Below are positions 16,883 to 26,107 of a stretch of 64,000 nucleotides of DNA, piece after piece; position 1 is the first letter of the stretch; each line of letters begins with the position of its first letter. This DNA is from Foliimonas ilicis (GTDB taxonomy: Bacteria; Pseudomonadota; Alphaproteobacteria; Rhizobiales; Rhizobiaceae): NCBI RefSeq assembly GCF_039939195.1, contig NZ_JBDUUH010000001.1, positions 1,012,399 to 1,076,398 on the forward strand, given 5' to 3'. A model generated the notes under the pieces. It was not told the origin of the DNA. It worked only from the letters and a program-made list of their open reading frames with translations, and ran no database searches. The position numbers and the translations under genes were made by a program.

Positions 16883-19231
16883 ATGAACAAGCACTCCATC
16901 CCCGACCTCAAAGCCGCGAAAATCCAGGGCGGCGTTGCGACTGACCAGCGTCATGATTCCGCGCATAAGCATGTGTCGGGGCAGGCGATCTATATCGATG
17001 ATATGCCCGAACCCGCTGGCACGCTGCATGGCTGTCTTGGCCTTTCGAGCGTCGCGCATGGCAATATTCGCTCTGTCGATCTCTCAGAAGTGCGAAAAGC
17101 CGCTGGTGTCGTGGCTGTGCTGACCGCCGAAGACGTGCCCGGCGAGAACGATATTTCACCGACCGGGCGTCATGATGAGCCGGTGCTTGCCGAGGGCAAG
17201 GTCGAGTTTCATGGGCAGCCGATTTTCGCGGTGATTGCCGAGACCCGCGAGCAGGCGCGGCGCGCGTGTCGCCTGGCGAAGATCGACTATGAGGAATTGC
17301 CTGCGATCATCGACATCGGCGGGCTCGATTCCGTCAATGACAAGCTCGTAACGCCGCCGCTGACGTTGAAACGGGGCGATGCGGCCGCTGCCATCAGCAA
17401 TGCACCGCGCAAGCTCTCCGGGCAGATGCGCATCGGCGGGCAGGACCATTTCTACCTCGAAGGCCATATCGCGATGGCGGTGCCGGGCGAGGATCAGGAC
17501 GTAACCGTCTATTCCTCGACGCAGCATCCGAGCGAAGTGCAGCACATGGTCAGCCATGCGCTCGGCGTGCCATCCCATGCGGTGACTGTCGAAATCCGGC
17601 GTATGGGCGGTGGTTTCGGCGGCAAGGAAACGCAGTCGAACCAGTTTGCGGCCATTGCCGCAATCGCCGCCAAGAAACTCGGTCGTGCGGTGAAAATCCG
17701 GCCCGACCGCGACGACGACATGACCGCCACCGGCAAGCGGCACGATTTCCTCGTCGATTACGAAGTCGGCTTCGACGATGAAGGCAATATTCTAGGCGTC
17801 GATTACACCTACGCTGCGCGCTGCGGTTTCTCGTCCGATCTTTCGGGTCCGGTCACGGACCGTGCGCTGTTCCATTGCGACAACGCCTATTTCTGGCCGT
17901 CCGTTCTGGCAAAATCTGCGCCGCTTTATACGAATACCGTCTCGAACACAGCGTTTCGCGGCTTTGGCGGGCCGCAGGGCGTGGTCGGTGCAGAGCGCGT
18001 GATCGAGGAGGTGGCGTTCGCGGTTGGCAAAGACCCGCTCGAAATCCGCAAGCAGAATTTCTATGGCACGAGCGACCGAAACGTCACGCCCTATCACCAG
18101 ACCGTCGAAGACAATATCATCCACCGGATCATCTCCGAACTTGAAGCAAGTTCGGATTATGAGCGGCGTCGGCGCGAGATCGCGGCCTTCAACCAGAACA
18201 GCCGGATCATCAAGCGCGGGTTGGCGCTGACACCGGTGAAATTTGGAATCTCCTTCACCGCGACGCACTACAATCAGGCCGGCGCGCTGGTGCATGTCTA
18301 TACGGATGGTTCGGTTCATCTGAATCATGGCGGCACCGAGATGGGGCAGGGCCTTTATGTGAAGGTCGCGCAAGTTGTGGCCGAGGAATTCCAGATTGAC
18401 CTCGATCAGGTGAAGATCACCGCGACGACCACCGGAAAAGTGCCGAACACTTCTGCCACTGCGGCCTCGTCAGGCACCGATCTGAACGGTATGGCCGCGC
18501 AGAATGCGGCGCGCATTATCCGCAATCGGCTGAGCGATTTCGCGTCGGAAAAATACGGCATTCCGCACGATCAGATATTGTTTTTGCCGAACCGTGTGCG
18601 CATCGGCAATCAGGAAGTGGCGTTCGGCGATCTCGTGAAGCAGGCCTATATGGCGCGCATCCAGCTTTCTGCAGCGGGCTTTTACAAGACGCCGAAAATC
18701 CATTGGAACCGCGACAAGGGCGAGGGCCATCCCTTCTATTATTTTGCCTATGGCGCGTCCTGTTCGGAAGTCTCGATCGATACGCTGACCGGCGAATATA
18801 TGGTCGAGCGAACCGACATTCTGCACGATGCAGGGCGATCGCTGAACCGGGCAATCGATCTCGGTCAGGTCGAGGGCGGGTTCATTCAGGGCATGGGCTG
18901 GCTGACGACCGAGGAATTGTGGTGGGATGCGAAGGGCAGGCTGCGCACGCATGCGCCGTCCACCTACAAAATCCCGCTCGCCTCCGACCGGCCGAAAATC
19001 TTCAACGTGAAGCTGGCCGAATGGCCGGAGAATAACGAGCCGAGCATTCATCGCTCCAAGGCGGTCGGCGAGCCACCATTCATGCTGGCGATTTCCGTTC
19101 TTCATGCACTTTCGGATGCGGTGGCCAGTGTGGCCGACCACAAGATCTGCCCGCGTCTCGACGCGCCCGCAACGCCTGAACGCGTGTTGATGGCGGTCGA
19201 GCGGCTGAAGGCCGAATCGCTAAGAAAATGA
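16883..19231 (+). CDS. xdhB: Xanthine dehydrogenase molybdopterin-binding subunit
   Basis: A 782-residue large subunit. Moco-binding motifs occur in order: GGGFGGKETQ, AFRGFGGPQG, GTEMGQGLYVK, SGTDLNGMAAQNAA, and near residue 730 AVGEPPFML with the catalytic Glu. It hydroxylates hypoxanthine and xanthine to urate. AGGAG lies about ten bases before the ATG. It overlaps xdhC by 4 bases. Length and motifs indicate an intact enzyme. Confidence 0.95.
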   Translation: MNKHSIPDLKAAKIQGGVATDQRHDSAHKHVSGQAIYIDDMPEPAGTLHGCLGLSSVAHGNIRSVDLSEVRKAAGVVAVLTAEDVPGENDISPTGRHDEPVLAEGKVEFHGQPIFAVIAETREQARRACRLAKIDYEELPAIIDIGGLDSVNDKLVTPPLTLKRGDAAAAISNAPRKLSGQMRIGGQDHFYLEGHIAMAVPGEDQDVTVYSSTQHPSEVQHMVSHALGVPSHAVTVEIRRMGGGFGGKETQSNQFAAIAAIAAKKLGRAVKIRPDRDDDMTATGKRHDFLVDYEVGFDDEGNILGVDYTYAARCGFSSDLSGPVTDRALFHCDNAYFWPSVLAKSAPLYTNTVSNTAFRGFGGPQGVVGAERVIEEVAFAVGKDPLEIRKQNFYGTSDRNVTPYHQTVEDNIIHRIISELEASSDYERRRREIAAFNQNSRIIKRGLALTPVKFGISFTATHYNQAGALVHVYTDGSVHLNHGGTEMGQGLYVKVAQVVAEEFQIDLDQVKITATTTGKVPNTSATAASSGTDLNGMAAQNAARIIRNRLSDFASEKYGIPHDQILFLPNRVRIGNQEVAFGDLVKQAYMARIQLSAAGFYKTPKIHWNRDKGEGHPFYYFAYGASCSEVSIDTLTGEYMVERTDILHDAGRSLNRAIDLGQVEGGFIQGMGWLTTEELWWDAKGRLRTHAPSTYKIPLASDRPKIFNVKLAEWPENNEPSIHRSKAVGEPPFMLAISVLHALSDAVASVADHKICPRLDAPATPERVLMAVERLKAESLRK

Positions 19232-20058
19232 CCGCCACTGCGCCACGCCTCCGCGCGTTTCTGGATTCCGCTGGCCCGGCCGCGCTGGTCGAGGTGGCGG
19301 ACGCCAAAGGATCGACACCGCGCGAGCGCGGCGCGCAGATGCTCGTCTCGGCAGAAGGAATTTTCGGCACGATCGGCGGCGGCACGCTCGAATTCATGGC
19401 GATCGATCGAGCGAGAGAGATGTTGCGCGAAGATGGGCAAGCGGACGCTAAAAGCGTGTTTCTGGATGTTCCGCTCGGACCCGAAATCGGCCAATGCTGC
19501 GGCGGGCGCGTGTCCGTTCAAATCCGGCCGATAGATCCGGTGCTCAGGCAAAACCTTGTCGAAACCGCCGAAGCCGAAGACGCCAGGCGACCGCATGTTT
19601 ACGTTTTTGGCGGCGGGCATGTCGGACATGCGCTGTCGTCGGCTTTCGCGCTTTTGCCTCTGCATGTCACGGTCATCGAAACGCGGGCGGATGCGCTCGA
19701 AGGCATGCCCGAAACGGTGGCGACCCGTCTGACGCCGGTGCCAGAACAAGTTGTTCGAAGCGCTCCGTCAGGCTCTGCCTTCGTGATCCTGACGCACGAT
19801 CACGCGCTGGATTTTCTCATCGTTTCGGAAGCGCTGGTGCGAACTGATGCTGCCTATGTCGGCATGATCGGCTCAAAAACGAAAAAAGCGACTTTCAGAA
19901 GCTGGTTTGAAAAAAACGGCGGCAACGCCGCCGATTTTTCGCGTTTGATCTGCCCGATCGGCGGCGAAACCGTCAAAGACAAACGCCCTGCGGTTATTGC
20001 CGCGCTCGCCGCCGCCGAGATCATGACGGCGCTGTTCAGCGCCGTCAGAAAAGCCTGA
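19228..20058 (+). CDS. xdhC: Xanthine dehydrogenase accessory protein XdhC
   Basis: A 276-residue XdhC. The N-terminal domain has VADAKGSTPRERGAQMLV, GTIGGGTLEF and GPEIGQCCGG with paired Cys; the C-terminal Rossmann-type domain begins VYVFGGGHVGHAL. XdhC binds and delivers the sulfurated molybdenum cofactor to XdhB. Coupled to xdhB by an ATGA overlap, it is the last gene of the operon. Its stop lies 3 bases from the convergent dps stop. Confidence 0.93.
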   Translation: MTATAPRLRAFLDSAGPAALVEVADAKGSTPRERGAQMLVSAEGIFGTIGGGTLEFMAIDRAREMLREDGQADAKSVFLDVPLGPEIGQCCGGRVSVQIRPIDPVLRQNLVETAEAEDARRPHVYVFGGGHVGHALSSAFALLPLHVTVIETRADALEGMPETVATRLTPVPEQVVRSAPSGSAFVILTHDHALDFLIVSEALVRTDAAYVGMIGSKTKKATFRSWFEKNGGNAADFSRLICPIGGETVKDKRPAVIAALAAAEIMTALFSAVRKA

Positions 20059-20061
20059 AGA

Positions 20062-20550
20062 CTATTCTTTTTCCTGCGTGTGGGCTTCGAGGAACCAAAG
20101 GGATTTGTCGAGCGTGCGTGAGAAGGCGGTGAAAATGTCCGCCGTGTCGGCGTCGCCCGCCTCATCCGCCTCGTCGATTGCCGCGCGCGTCAGATTGGCG
20201 GTCTTACCGTAGCGCTCGATCAGCGCTGCCAGATGATCCTTGGTCTTGTAAATATCGGTCGGGTAAGGAGCGAGATTGCTCTTATCCGCAACATTCTGCG
20301 TCGTGCCGTAGGCCGTTCCGCCAAGCTGCACCGCGCGTTCGGCAATCGTATCGACATGCGCGTCGATGTCCTTGCGGAAGCCATCCAGCATCTCGTGAAC
20401 CGCGATAAAATGCGGGCCTTTGATGTTCCAATGCGCCTGCTTGGTGATGAGCGCCAGATCGATTGCGTCGGCCAGGCGCGCGTTCAAAATTTCTATGGAA
20501 ACCTTTTTGGTGTTTGACTTCAAATCATTGAGTGTCTTGTGCATGTTCAT
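20062..20550 (-). CDS. dps: Dps family DNA-binding ferritin-like protein
   Basis: A 162-residue Dps/miniferritin. The ferroxidase-site pattern is intact: His40 (HWNIKGPHF), His52, Asp67 and Glu71. Dps dodecamers bind DNA and oxidise iron with hydrogen peroxide. That fits beside xanthine dehydrogenase and urate oxidase, which can generate reactive oxygen, although the adjacency may be chance. I chose the ATG at 20550 because GGAGC lies eight bases upstream and upstream codons add no family sequence; an ATG two codons later is possible. It is transcribed towards xdhC. Confidence 0.92.
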   Translation of the reverse strand: MNMHKTLNDLKSNTKKVSIEILNARLADAIDLALITKQAHWNIKGPHFIAVHEMLDGFRKDIDAHVDTIAERAVQLGGTAYGTTQNVADKSNLAPYPTDIYKTKDHLAALIERYGKTANLTRAAIDEADEAGDADTADIFTAFSRTLDKSLWFLEAHTQEKE

Positions 20551-20626
20551 TTCAAATGCTCCGAAAACGTGTCTCAGCACGAGTCTAAATGGAGCCCCGG
20601 GATGATTTTCCAACCACCTGCACCGA

Positions 20627-21547
20627 CTATTTTCCGGCCATGATTTCCTTGATCAGCCGCTGGCAGCGTTCCGCCATGAAGTCGAGCAGCAGGCGGACTT
20701 TCGGGTCCTGAAATTTCTTGTGCGGGTAGAGCGCTGCGAGCTGTACCGGGGTCGGTGGTGTATCCGGCATGATGATTTTCAGACGCCAGTCGCGAATAAA
20801 GGGCTCGACCTCGAAACGCGGCTTGTTGATGATGCCGCGCCCGGCCAATGCCCAGCCGGTAAGCACGTCGCCATCGTCGGAATCGAACGGGCCGTGCACT
20901 TCGAATTTCTGCGGACCTTCCGGCGTCATCAGCGTCCAATAATGCTCGATCATGCCGGGATAACGCAGCATCAGGCAGTCGTGCTTCTTCGAAATCAGAT
21001 CCTGCGGCGTCTGCGGTTCGCCATGTGTTTCCAGATATTTCGGGGCAGCGACAAGCACGCGCTCGCATTCCATGACGCCGCGCATGCGCAGGCTGGAATC
21101 CTCCAGAAGCCCAAGCCTGAAGGCGACATCTATGCCTTCCTTCATCAGATCGACATTGTGATCCGACAGGCGCAGACGCACTTCTATGTCGGGATATTTG
21201 TCTCGAAAATCGGGAATGCCCGAAGCGATCAGGCGGCGGCCAAGGCCAAGCGGGGCAGTCACCTTTATCGTGCCGCGCGGCTGGCCCGAAAGCGCGCTGA
21301 CGGCAGCCTCCGCTTCCGTTACCGCTTCAAGAACTTGCTTCGCACCGGTGTAGAATACGTTGCCTTGCTCGGTCGGCATCAATTGGCGCGTCGTGCGGTT
21401 GAAAAGCCGCACGCCAAGATGCTTTTCAAGCTCCTTGATGCGGTTGGACGCGACCGCCGGTGAAATGCGCATGTCGCGGCCTGCTGCCGACAGATTGCCG
21501 AGTTCGACCACGCGTACAAAAACCGAGATGTTATCCAGATAAGCCAT
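20627..21547 (-). CDS. LysR family transcriptional regulator
   Basis: A 306-residue LysR-type regulator. The N-terminal winged HTH covers residues 1-60 (VELGNLSAAGRDMRISPAVASNRIKELE), and the effector domain from about 90 has IKVTAPLGLGRRLI and DVAFRLG. It is divergent from puuD-guaD, sharing a 142-base region, so control of urate oxidase and guanine deaminase is the natural inference, with a purine intermediate as possible effector. Its sequence resembles the broad CrgA/DmlR-like subgroup rather than a named purine regulator. It is followed by dps on the same strand, 76 bases away. Confidence 0.88.
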   Translation of the reverse strand: MAYLDNISVFVRVVELGNLSAAGRDMRISPAVASNRIKELEKHLGVRLFNRTTRQLMPTEQGNVFYTGAKQVLEAVTEAEAAVSALSGQPRGTIKVTAPLGLGRRLIASGIPDFRDKYPDIEVRLRLSDHNVDLMKEGIDVAFRLGLLEDSSLRMRGVMECERVLVAAPKYLETHGEPQTPQDLISKKHDCLMLRYPGMIEHYWTLMTPEGPQKFEVHGPFDSDDGDVLTGWALAGRGIINKPRFEVEPFIRDWRLKIIMPDTPPTPVQLAALYPHKKFQDPKVRLLLDFMAERCQRLIKEIMAGK

Positions 21548-21689
21548 TCGTACTTTCTGTTTCCGTAGGCAATGTTGAGGTAACTCTTACTATTTTCCAT
21601 TTTTTTTTGAAAGTCATCGTGTGCTCCCCCTCTTTCGGTTTGCGGTACAGGCCGTAAAGTCCGAATATAAAGAGGGTGAGACCAGGCGT
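21548..21689. promoter_or_regulatory. Divergent promoter region lysR / puuD
   Basis: 142 bases between the LysR gene and puuD. It contains a run of nine T residues near 21602 and AT-rich stretches suited to promoters. LysR proteins commonly bind such shared regions. No unambiguous T-N11-A operator was singled out. Confidence 0.45.
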
Positions 21690-22907
21690 ATGATGGACTT
21701 AGCGATTTTCTGGGATTGGCTGGCTTTCGGCGTGCGCTGGGTGCATGTCATCACGGCAATCGCATGGATCGGCTCGTCTTTCTATTTCGTTGCGCTCGAC
21801 CTTGGGCTTCGCCAACGGCCAGACCTGCCGCAGGGCGCCTTTGGCGAAGAGTGGCAGGTGCATGGCGGCGGTTTTTACCACATCCAGAAATATCTGGTCG
21901 CGCCGGCGGAAATGCCGGAGCATCTCACCTGGTTCAAATGGGAATCCTATGCGACGTGGCTTTCAGGCTTCGCGCTGCTTGCCATCGTCTATTATGCGGG
22001 CGCCGATCTTTTTCTGATCGACCGCAATGTGCTGGATGTTTCCGTGCCGGTCGGCATCCTGATTTCGCTGGCCTGTCTGGCGGGCGGTTGGCTCGTTTAC
22101 GATCTTCTGTGCCGCTGGCTGATCGGCAAGGCCGACACCGCGCTGATGCTTCTGCTTTATGTGATCCTCGTCTTCATGGCGTGGGGCCTGACGCATCTGT
22201 TCACCGGGCGCGCTGCATTCCTGCACCTTGGCGCAATCACCGCGACGATCATGTCGGCGAATGTCTTCATGGTCATCATCCCGAACCAGAAGATCGTCGT
22301 TGCCGATTTGATCGCCGGTCGCAAGCCCGATCCGAAATACGGCAAGATCGCCAAGCAGCGCTCGCTTCACAACAATTACCTGACGCTTCCAGTGCTGTTC
22401 CTTATGCTGTCGAACCATTATCCGCTGGCGTTCGGCACGCAGTTCAACTGGGTCATCGCCTCGCTGGTGTTCATCATCGGCGTGCTGATCCGGCATTATT
22501 TCAACTCTCTGCATGCACGTAAGGGCAATCCGACATGGACATGGCTTGCCGCGGGCATTCTGTTCATCATCATCATGTGGCTGTCGACCGTGCCGAAGAT
22601 TCTGGTTGGCGAAGATAAGGTCGCGGCGAGCACGCAGACGCTGATTGCCTCGACGCATTTCCCTGCTGTGCGCGACACGGTTCTCGGCCGTTGCGCGATG
22701 TGCCATTCGGCGACGCCCGGATATGAGGGCATGTATCACACGCCCAAGGGCGTGGTGCTGGAGACGGACGAAACCATCGCGGAGCATGCCCGCGAGATCT
22801 ACCTTCAGGCGGGCCGGAGCCATGCAATGCCGCCCGGCAATGTGACCCAGATGACGACGCAGGAGCGCGCGCTTCTGGTCGCTTGGTTCGAAGATTCACG
22901 GAAATGA
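21690..22907 (+). CDS. puuD: Urate oxidase, membrane type with cytochrome c domain (PuuD)
   Basis: A 405-residue membrane protein with about eight hydrophobic segments in the first 300 residues (VRWVHVITAIAWIGSSFYFV onwards) and a C-terminal cytochrome-c-like domain with RCAMCHSA near 335. This is the PuuD urate hydroxylase found in alphaproteobacteria; it would oxidise urate to 5-hydroxyisourate and pass electrons to the respiratory chain. It therefore replaces soluble uricase here, as no other urate oxidase is seen. The ATG at 21690 (or 21693) follows an AGG and gives the family N terminus. It overlaps guaD by 4 bases. Confidence 0.92.
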   Translation: MMDLAIFWDWLAFGVRWVHVITAIAWIGSSFYFVALDLGLRQRPDLPQGAFGEEWQVHGGGFYHIQKYLVAPAEMPEHLTWFKWESYATWLSGFALLAIVYYAGADLFLIDRNVLDVSVPVGILISLACLAGGWLVYDLLCRWLIGKADTALMLLLYVILVFMAWGLTHLFTGRAAFLHLGAITATIMSANVFMVIIPNQKIVVADLIAGRKPDPKYGKIAKQRSLHNNYLTLPVLFLMLSNHYPLAFGTQFNWVIASLVFIIGVLIRHYFNSLHARKGNPTWTWLAAGILFIIIMWLSTVPKILVGEDKVAASTQTLIASTHFPAVRDTVLGRCAMCHSATPGYEGMYHTPKGVVLETDETIAEHAREIYLQAGRSHAMPPGNVTQMTTQERALLVAWFEDSRK

Positions 22908-24232
22908 GCATGACGAATATCATCCTTCGCGGGCGCACCTTGTCGTTCGTTCGCTGGCCGGATAGCGGCGACGATGCCGCATCTTATGTGTATGAAGAAG
23001 ACGGTGCGCTGCTTGTCGGCGGGGGCAAGATCATTGCCGCCGGGACGTTCGCAGATGTCTCGTCGAAGGCCGGGCCGGACGTAAAAATCATCGACCATCG
23101 CCCGCATCTCATTCTGCCGGGGTTCATCGATTGCCATGTTCACATGCCGCAGATGCAGATCATTGCATCCTACGGCGCCGAGTTGCTGGACTGGCTGAAC
23201 ACCTACACTTTCCCCGAAGAGGCCAAGTTCCGTGATGCCCAGCATGGCAGGCGCATTGCGCGGCTCTTTCTGGAAGAAATGATACGAAACGGCACGACCA
23301 GCGTCGTCGCCTATTGCTCGGTGCACAAGCAGTCGGTCGAGGCTTTCTTCGAAGAAAGTCATGGCCGCAACATGCTGAACATCGCCGGTAAGGTGATGAT
23401 GGATCGCAACGCGCTGGAGGCCGTGCTCGACACGCCGCAATCCAGCTATGACGACAGCAAGGCGCTGATCGGCGAATGGCACGGCAAGGGCCGTCAGCAT
23501 TATGCGGTGACGCCGCGTTTCGCCATCACCTCCAGCCCGGAGCAGATGGAGATGGCAGGCGCGCTGATGCGCGAGCATCCTGATCTTCATATGCAGACGC
23601 ATCTTTCCGAAAACCATGCGGAAATCGCGTTCACGCAGGAGCTTTATCCGTGGTCGAAGGACTATACGGATGTCTATGAGCATTACGGCCTGCTCGGTCG
23701 CAAAAGCCTGTTCGGGCATAGCATTCATTTGAGCGAGCGCGAGGCGGATGCGCTTTCCGACAGCGGTTCGGTGGCGGTTTTCTGCCCGACCTCCAATCTG
23801 TTTCTTGGTTCCGGGCTGTTCGATTATCAGCGCTACCGGCAGCGCGAAAAGCCTATCCGCATTGCGGTTGCGACCGATGTCGGCGGCGGCACGAGTTACT
23901 CGATGCTGCGCACGATGGACGAGGGCTATAAGGTGATCGCGCTGAATGGCGAAAAGCTCAATCCGCTGGCGTCTTTCTGGCAAATCACGCTGGGCAACGC
24001 GCAGACGCTTTCGCTGGAAGATAAGATCGGCACGCTGGAACCCGGAACCGATGCCGATGTCGTGGTGATTGACAGCGGTGCGACGCCCGGAATGCGCCTT
24101 CGCATGGAGACGATCAAATCGCTGACTGAAGAGCTTTTCATGCTGCAGACGCTCGGTGACGATCGGGCAATCGCTGAAGTCTACGTCGCCGGAAAACCCT
24201 CGAAAACCACGCTGGAATCGCTCCTTCCCTGA
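22904..24232 (+). CDS. guaD: Guanine deaminase
   Basis: A 442-residue amidohydrolase. The first metal motif is PGFIDCHVHMPQ near residue 75, then THLSENHAEI, GHSIHLSE, FCPTSNLFLGSG and TDVGGGTSYSM, all characteristic of guanine deaminase. It deaminates guanine to xanthine, feeding XdhAB. Its ATG overlaps the puuD stop (ATGA); a second in-frame ATG is two codons later. It ends 89 bases before the UPF0303 gene. Confidence 0.94.
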   Translation: MSMTNIILRGRTLSFVRWPDSGDDAASYVYEEDGALLVGGGKIIAAGTFADVSSKAGPDVKIIDHRPHLILPGFIDCHVHMPQMQIIASYGAELLDWLNTYTFPEEAKFRDAQHGRRIARLFLEEMIRNGTTSVVAYCSVHKQSVEAFFEESHGRNMLNIAGKVMMDRNALEAVLDTPQSSYDDSKALIGEWHGKGRQHYAVTPRFAITSSPEQMEMAGALMREHPDLHMQTHLSENHAEIAFTQELYPWSKDYTDVYEHYGLLGRKSLFGHSIHLSEREADALSDSGSVAVFCPTSNLFLGSGLFDYQRYRQREKPIRIAVATDVGGGTSYSMLRTMDEGYKVIALNGEKLNPLASFWQITLGNAQTLSLEDKIGTLEPGTDADVVVIDSGATPGMRLRMETIKSLTEELFMLQTLGDDRAIAEVYVAGKPSKTTLESLLP

Positions 24233-24321
24233 TCCGGGCCCTGATCCGGACTTGACCCATGGTCATCATGCCATAAAACCACGGCATCGATTATGGGCTT
24301 TGCTGAATCGTGGAGGAAGAA

Positions 24322-24831
24322 TTGGGCGTTGCTGACGAAATCCAGATCATCATCCGGCAGGAGGGGGAACTGGTGTTTCCAGCCTTCGACGAGGCTGCAG
24401 CCTTCGCCATCGGCTCAAGGATCCGCGACCGGGCGCTGAAGGACGGTCTCGGCATCATCGTGGATATCCGCACCTGGGACCGGCCGCTGTTTTACGCTGC
24501 GATGCCGGGCTCGAACGCGTCCAACCCGGACTGGGCACGCCGGAAGATCAATGTCGTAAAGCGCTTCCTGAAAAGCACTTACCGCATGGTGCTAGAGCAG
24601 GAACGGCCCGACCGCACGTTCAAGCCCGGAGAGGGGCTGGACATAGCCGACTATGTGCTGGCTGGAGGCGGCTTTCCCATTACGGTCAGGGGTGCGGGGG
24701 TTATCGGTTGCATTGCCGTCTCAGGCCTGCCTGAAAGGCAGGATCACGAAGTGGTGGTTCGGGCTCTGTCCGAGCATCTGGGAGTGGACCATGCGGCATT
24801 GGCTTTGCCAGCCGAGGCATCCAAGTCATGA
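24322..24831 (+). CDS. UPF0303 / heme-degrading (HbpS-like) domain protein
   Basis: About 169 residues, of the UPF0303 family with a DUF336-like fold related to heme-binding HbpS. Landmarks: ELVFPAFDEAAAFAIGSRIRDRA, GIIVDIRTWDRPLFYAAMPG, RKINVVKRFLKSTYRM and GGGFPITVRGAGVIGCIAVSGL. A TTG at 24322 is the likely start because GGAGGA ends four bases upstream; a GTG at 24310 would place that site inside the gene. The stop overlaps the glycerate kinase start by 4 bases, so the two are coupled. Members often neighbour glycolate/glycerate genes; the true function is not established. Confidence 0.82.
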   Translation: MGVADEIQIIIRQEGELVFPAFDEAAAFAIGSRIRDRALKDGLGIIVDIRTWDRPLFYAAMPGSNASNPDWARRKINVVKRFLKSTYRMVLEQERPDRTFKPGEGLDIADYVLAGGGFPITVRGAGVIGCIAVSGLPERQDHEVVVRALSEHLGVDHAALALPAEASKS

Positions 24832-26102
24832 GCGGTACACGCGAACTCGATCCCAAAACCTTCCTCGTCTCCATTTTTGAAGCGGCGGTTGCTGCTGCCG
24901 ACCCTGAAAAAACCATCCGGGACCATCTGCCCGAAAAGCCGAAAGGCCGCACGATCGTCGTCGGCGCGGGCAAGGGGGCTGCGCAAATGGCGGCTGCATT
25001 GGAGAAAGCCTGGGACGGACCGCTCGAAGGCGTGGTCGTGACCCGTTACGGATATTCGGCCCCTTGCGAGCGCATCCGGGTCATCGAGGCGGCGCATCCG
25101 GTGCCGGACGAGGCGGGCCTCAAGGCTTCGAAACTGCTGCTCGATCAGGTTGCCGGTCTTAGCAAAGATGATCTGGTGATCGCGCTTATCTGCGGCGGTG
25201 GTTCGGCACTGTTGCCTGCGCCGCCGGAAGGCTTGACGCTTCAGGACGAAATCGCAGTCAATGAGGCGCTGCTGGCGTCCGGTGCGCCGATCTCGGCGAT
25301 GAATGCTGTGCGCAAGCACATTTCGCGGATCAAGGGCGGCAGGCTTGCCGCGGCTGCGCATCCGGCCCGCGTGGTCTCGCTCGTCGTTTCCGATATTCCC
25401 GGCGACAATCCCGCACTCGTTGCTTCCGGCCCGACGGTGCCCGATCATGCAACGCGGGCGGATGCGCTGAAGATCATCGAGACTTACGGCATGAAACTGC
25501 CGGAGGCGGTGATGGCGCATTTCAAATCCGCCAAGGCAGATGCACCGAAACCCGACGATACGGTTTTTGCAAATCACGAAGTGCGGCTGATTGCGTCGGC
25601 TGCCGTCTCGCTGGAAGCAGCGGCAGCGCTTGCAAAAGCGCAGGGCATCGAGACTGTCATCCTTTCGGATTCGATCGAAGGCGAGGCGCGCGAAGTCGGG
25701 TCGGTTCACGCGGCAATCGCGCGTGAAGTCGCGCTTCGCGACCGGCCCTTCAAAAAACCGGTGCTCATCCTGTCAGGTGGCGAGACGACCGTGACGCTGA
25801 AAGCCAAAGGCAAGGGCGGCCGCAACAGCGAGTTCCTGCTGGCGTTTGCTATCGGGATAGATGGCGTTTCCGGGATCGATGCATTGGCCGCGGATACGGA
25901 TGGCATCGACGGTTCGGAAGACAATGCCGGCGCTTTCGCAGATGGCAGTACTGCCGTTCGCATGCGCAAAGCGGGTGCCGACGCCAAGGCACTTCTTGCC
26001 GCAAACAATGCTTGGACGGCCTTCGATACAGTCGATGATCTTTTCGTTCCGGGACCAACGGGGACGAATGTGAATGATCTTCGGGCTATTTTGATCAGGT
26101 AG
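24828..26102 (+). CDS. gckA: Glycerate 2-kinase (MOFRL family)
   Basis: A 424-residue type-2 glycerate kinase (also annotated TtuD/hydroxypyruvate reductase). Family motifs: TIVVGAGKGAAQMAAALE, LICGGGSALLPAP, MNAVRKHISRIKGGRLA, VVSDIPGDNPALVASGPT, LSGGETTVTLKAKGKGGRNS and the C-terminal DTDGIDGSEDNAGAF and GPTGTNVNDL. It phosphorylates glycerate to 2-phosphoglycerate, the entry of glyoxylate-derived carbon into glycolysis. In this context it completes the route from ureidoglycolate through glyoxylate, although glyoxylate carboligase and tartronate-semialdehyde reductase are not in the window. Its stop lies 5 bases from the convergent UdgX gene. Confidence 0.92.
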   Translation: MSGTRELDPKTFLVSIFEAAVAAADPEKTIRDHLPEKPKGRTIVVGAGKGAAQMAAALEKAWDGPLEGVVVTRYGYSAPCERIRVIEAAHPVPDEAGLKASKLLLDQVAGLSKDDLVIALICGGGSALLPAPPEGLTLQDEIAVNEALLASGAPISAMNAVRKHISRIKGGRLAAAAHPARVVSLVVSDIPGDNPALVASGPTVPDHATRADALKIIETYGMKLPEAVMAHFKSAKADAPKPDDTVFANHEVRLIASAAVSLEAAAALAKAQGIETVILSDSIEGEAREVGSVHAAIAREVALRDRPFKKPVLILSGGETTVTLKAKGKGGRNSEFLLAFAIGIDGVSGIDALAADTDGIDGSEDNAGAFADGSTAVRMRKAGADAKALLAANNAWTAFDTVDDLFVPGPTGTNVNDLRAILIR

Positions 26103-26107
26103 GTTGC

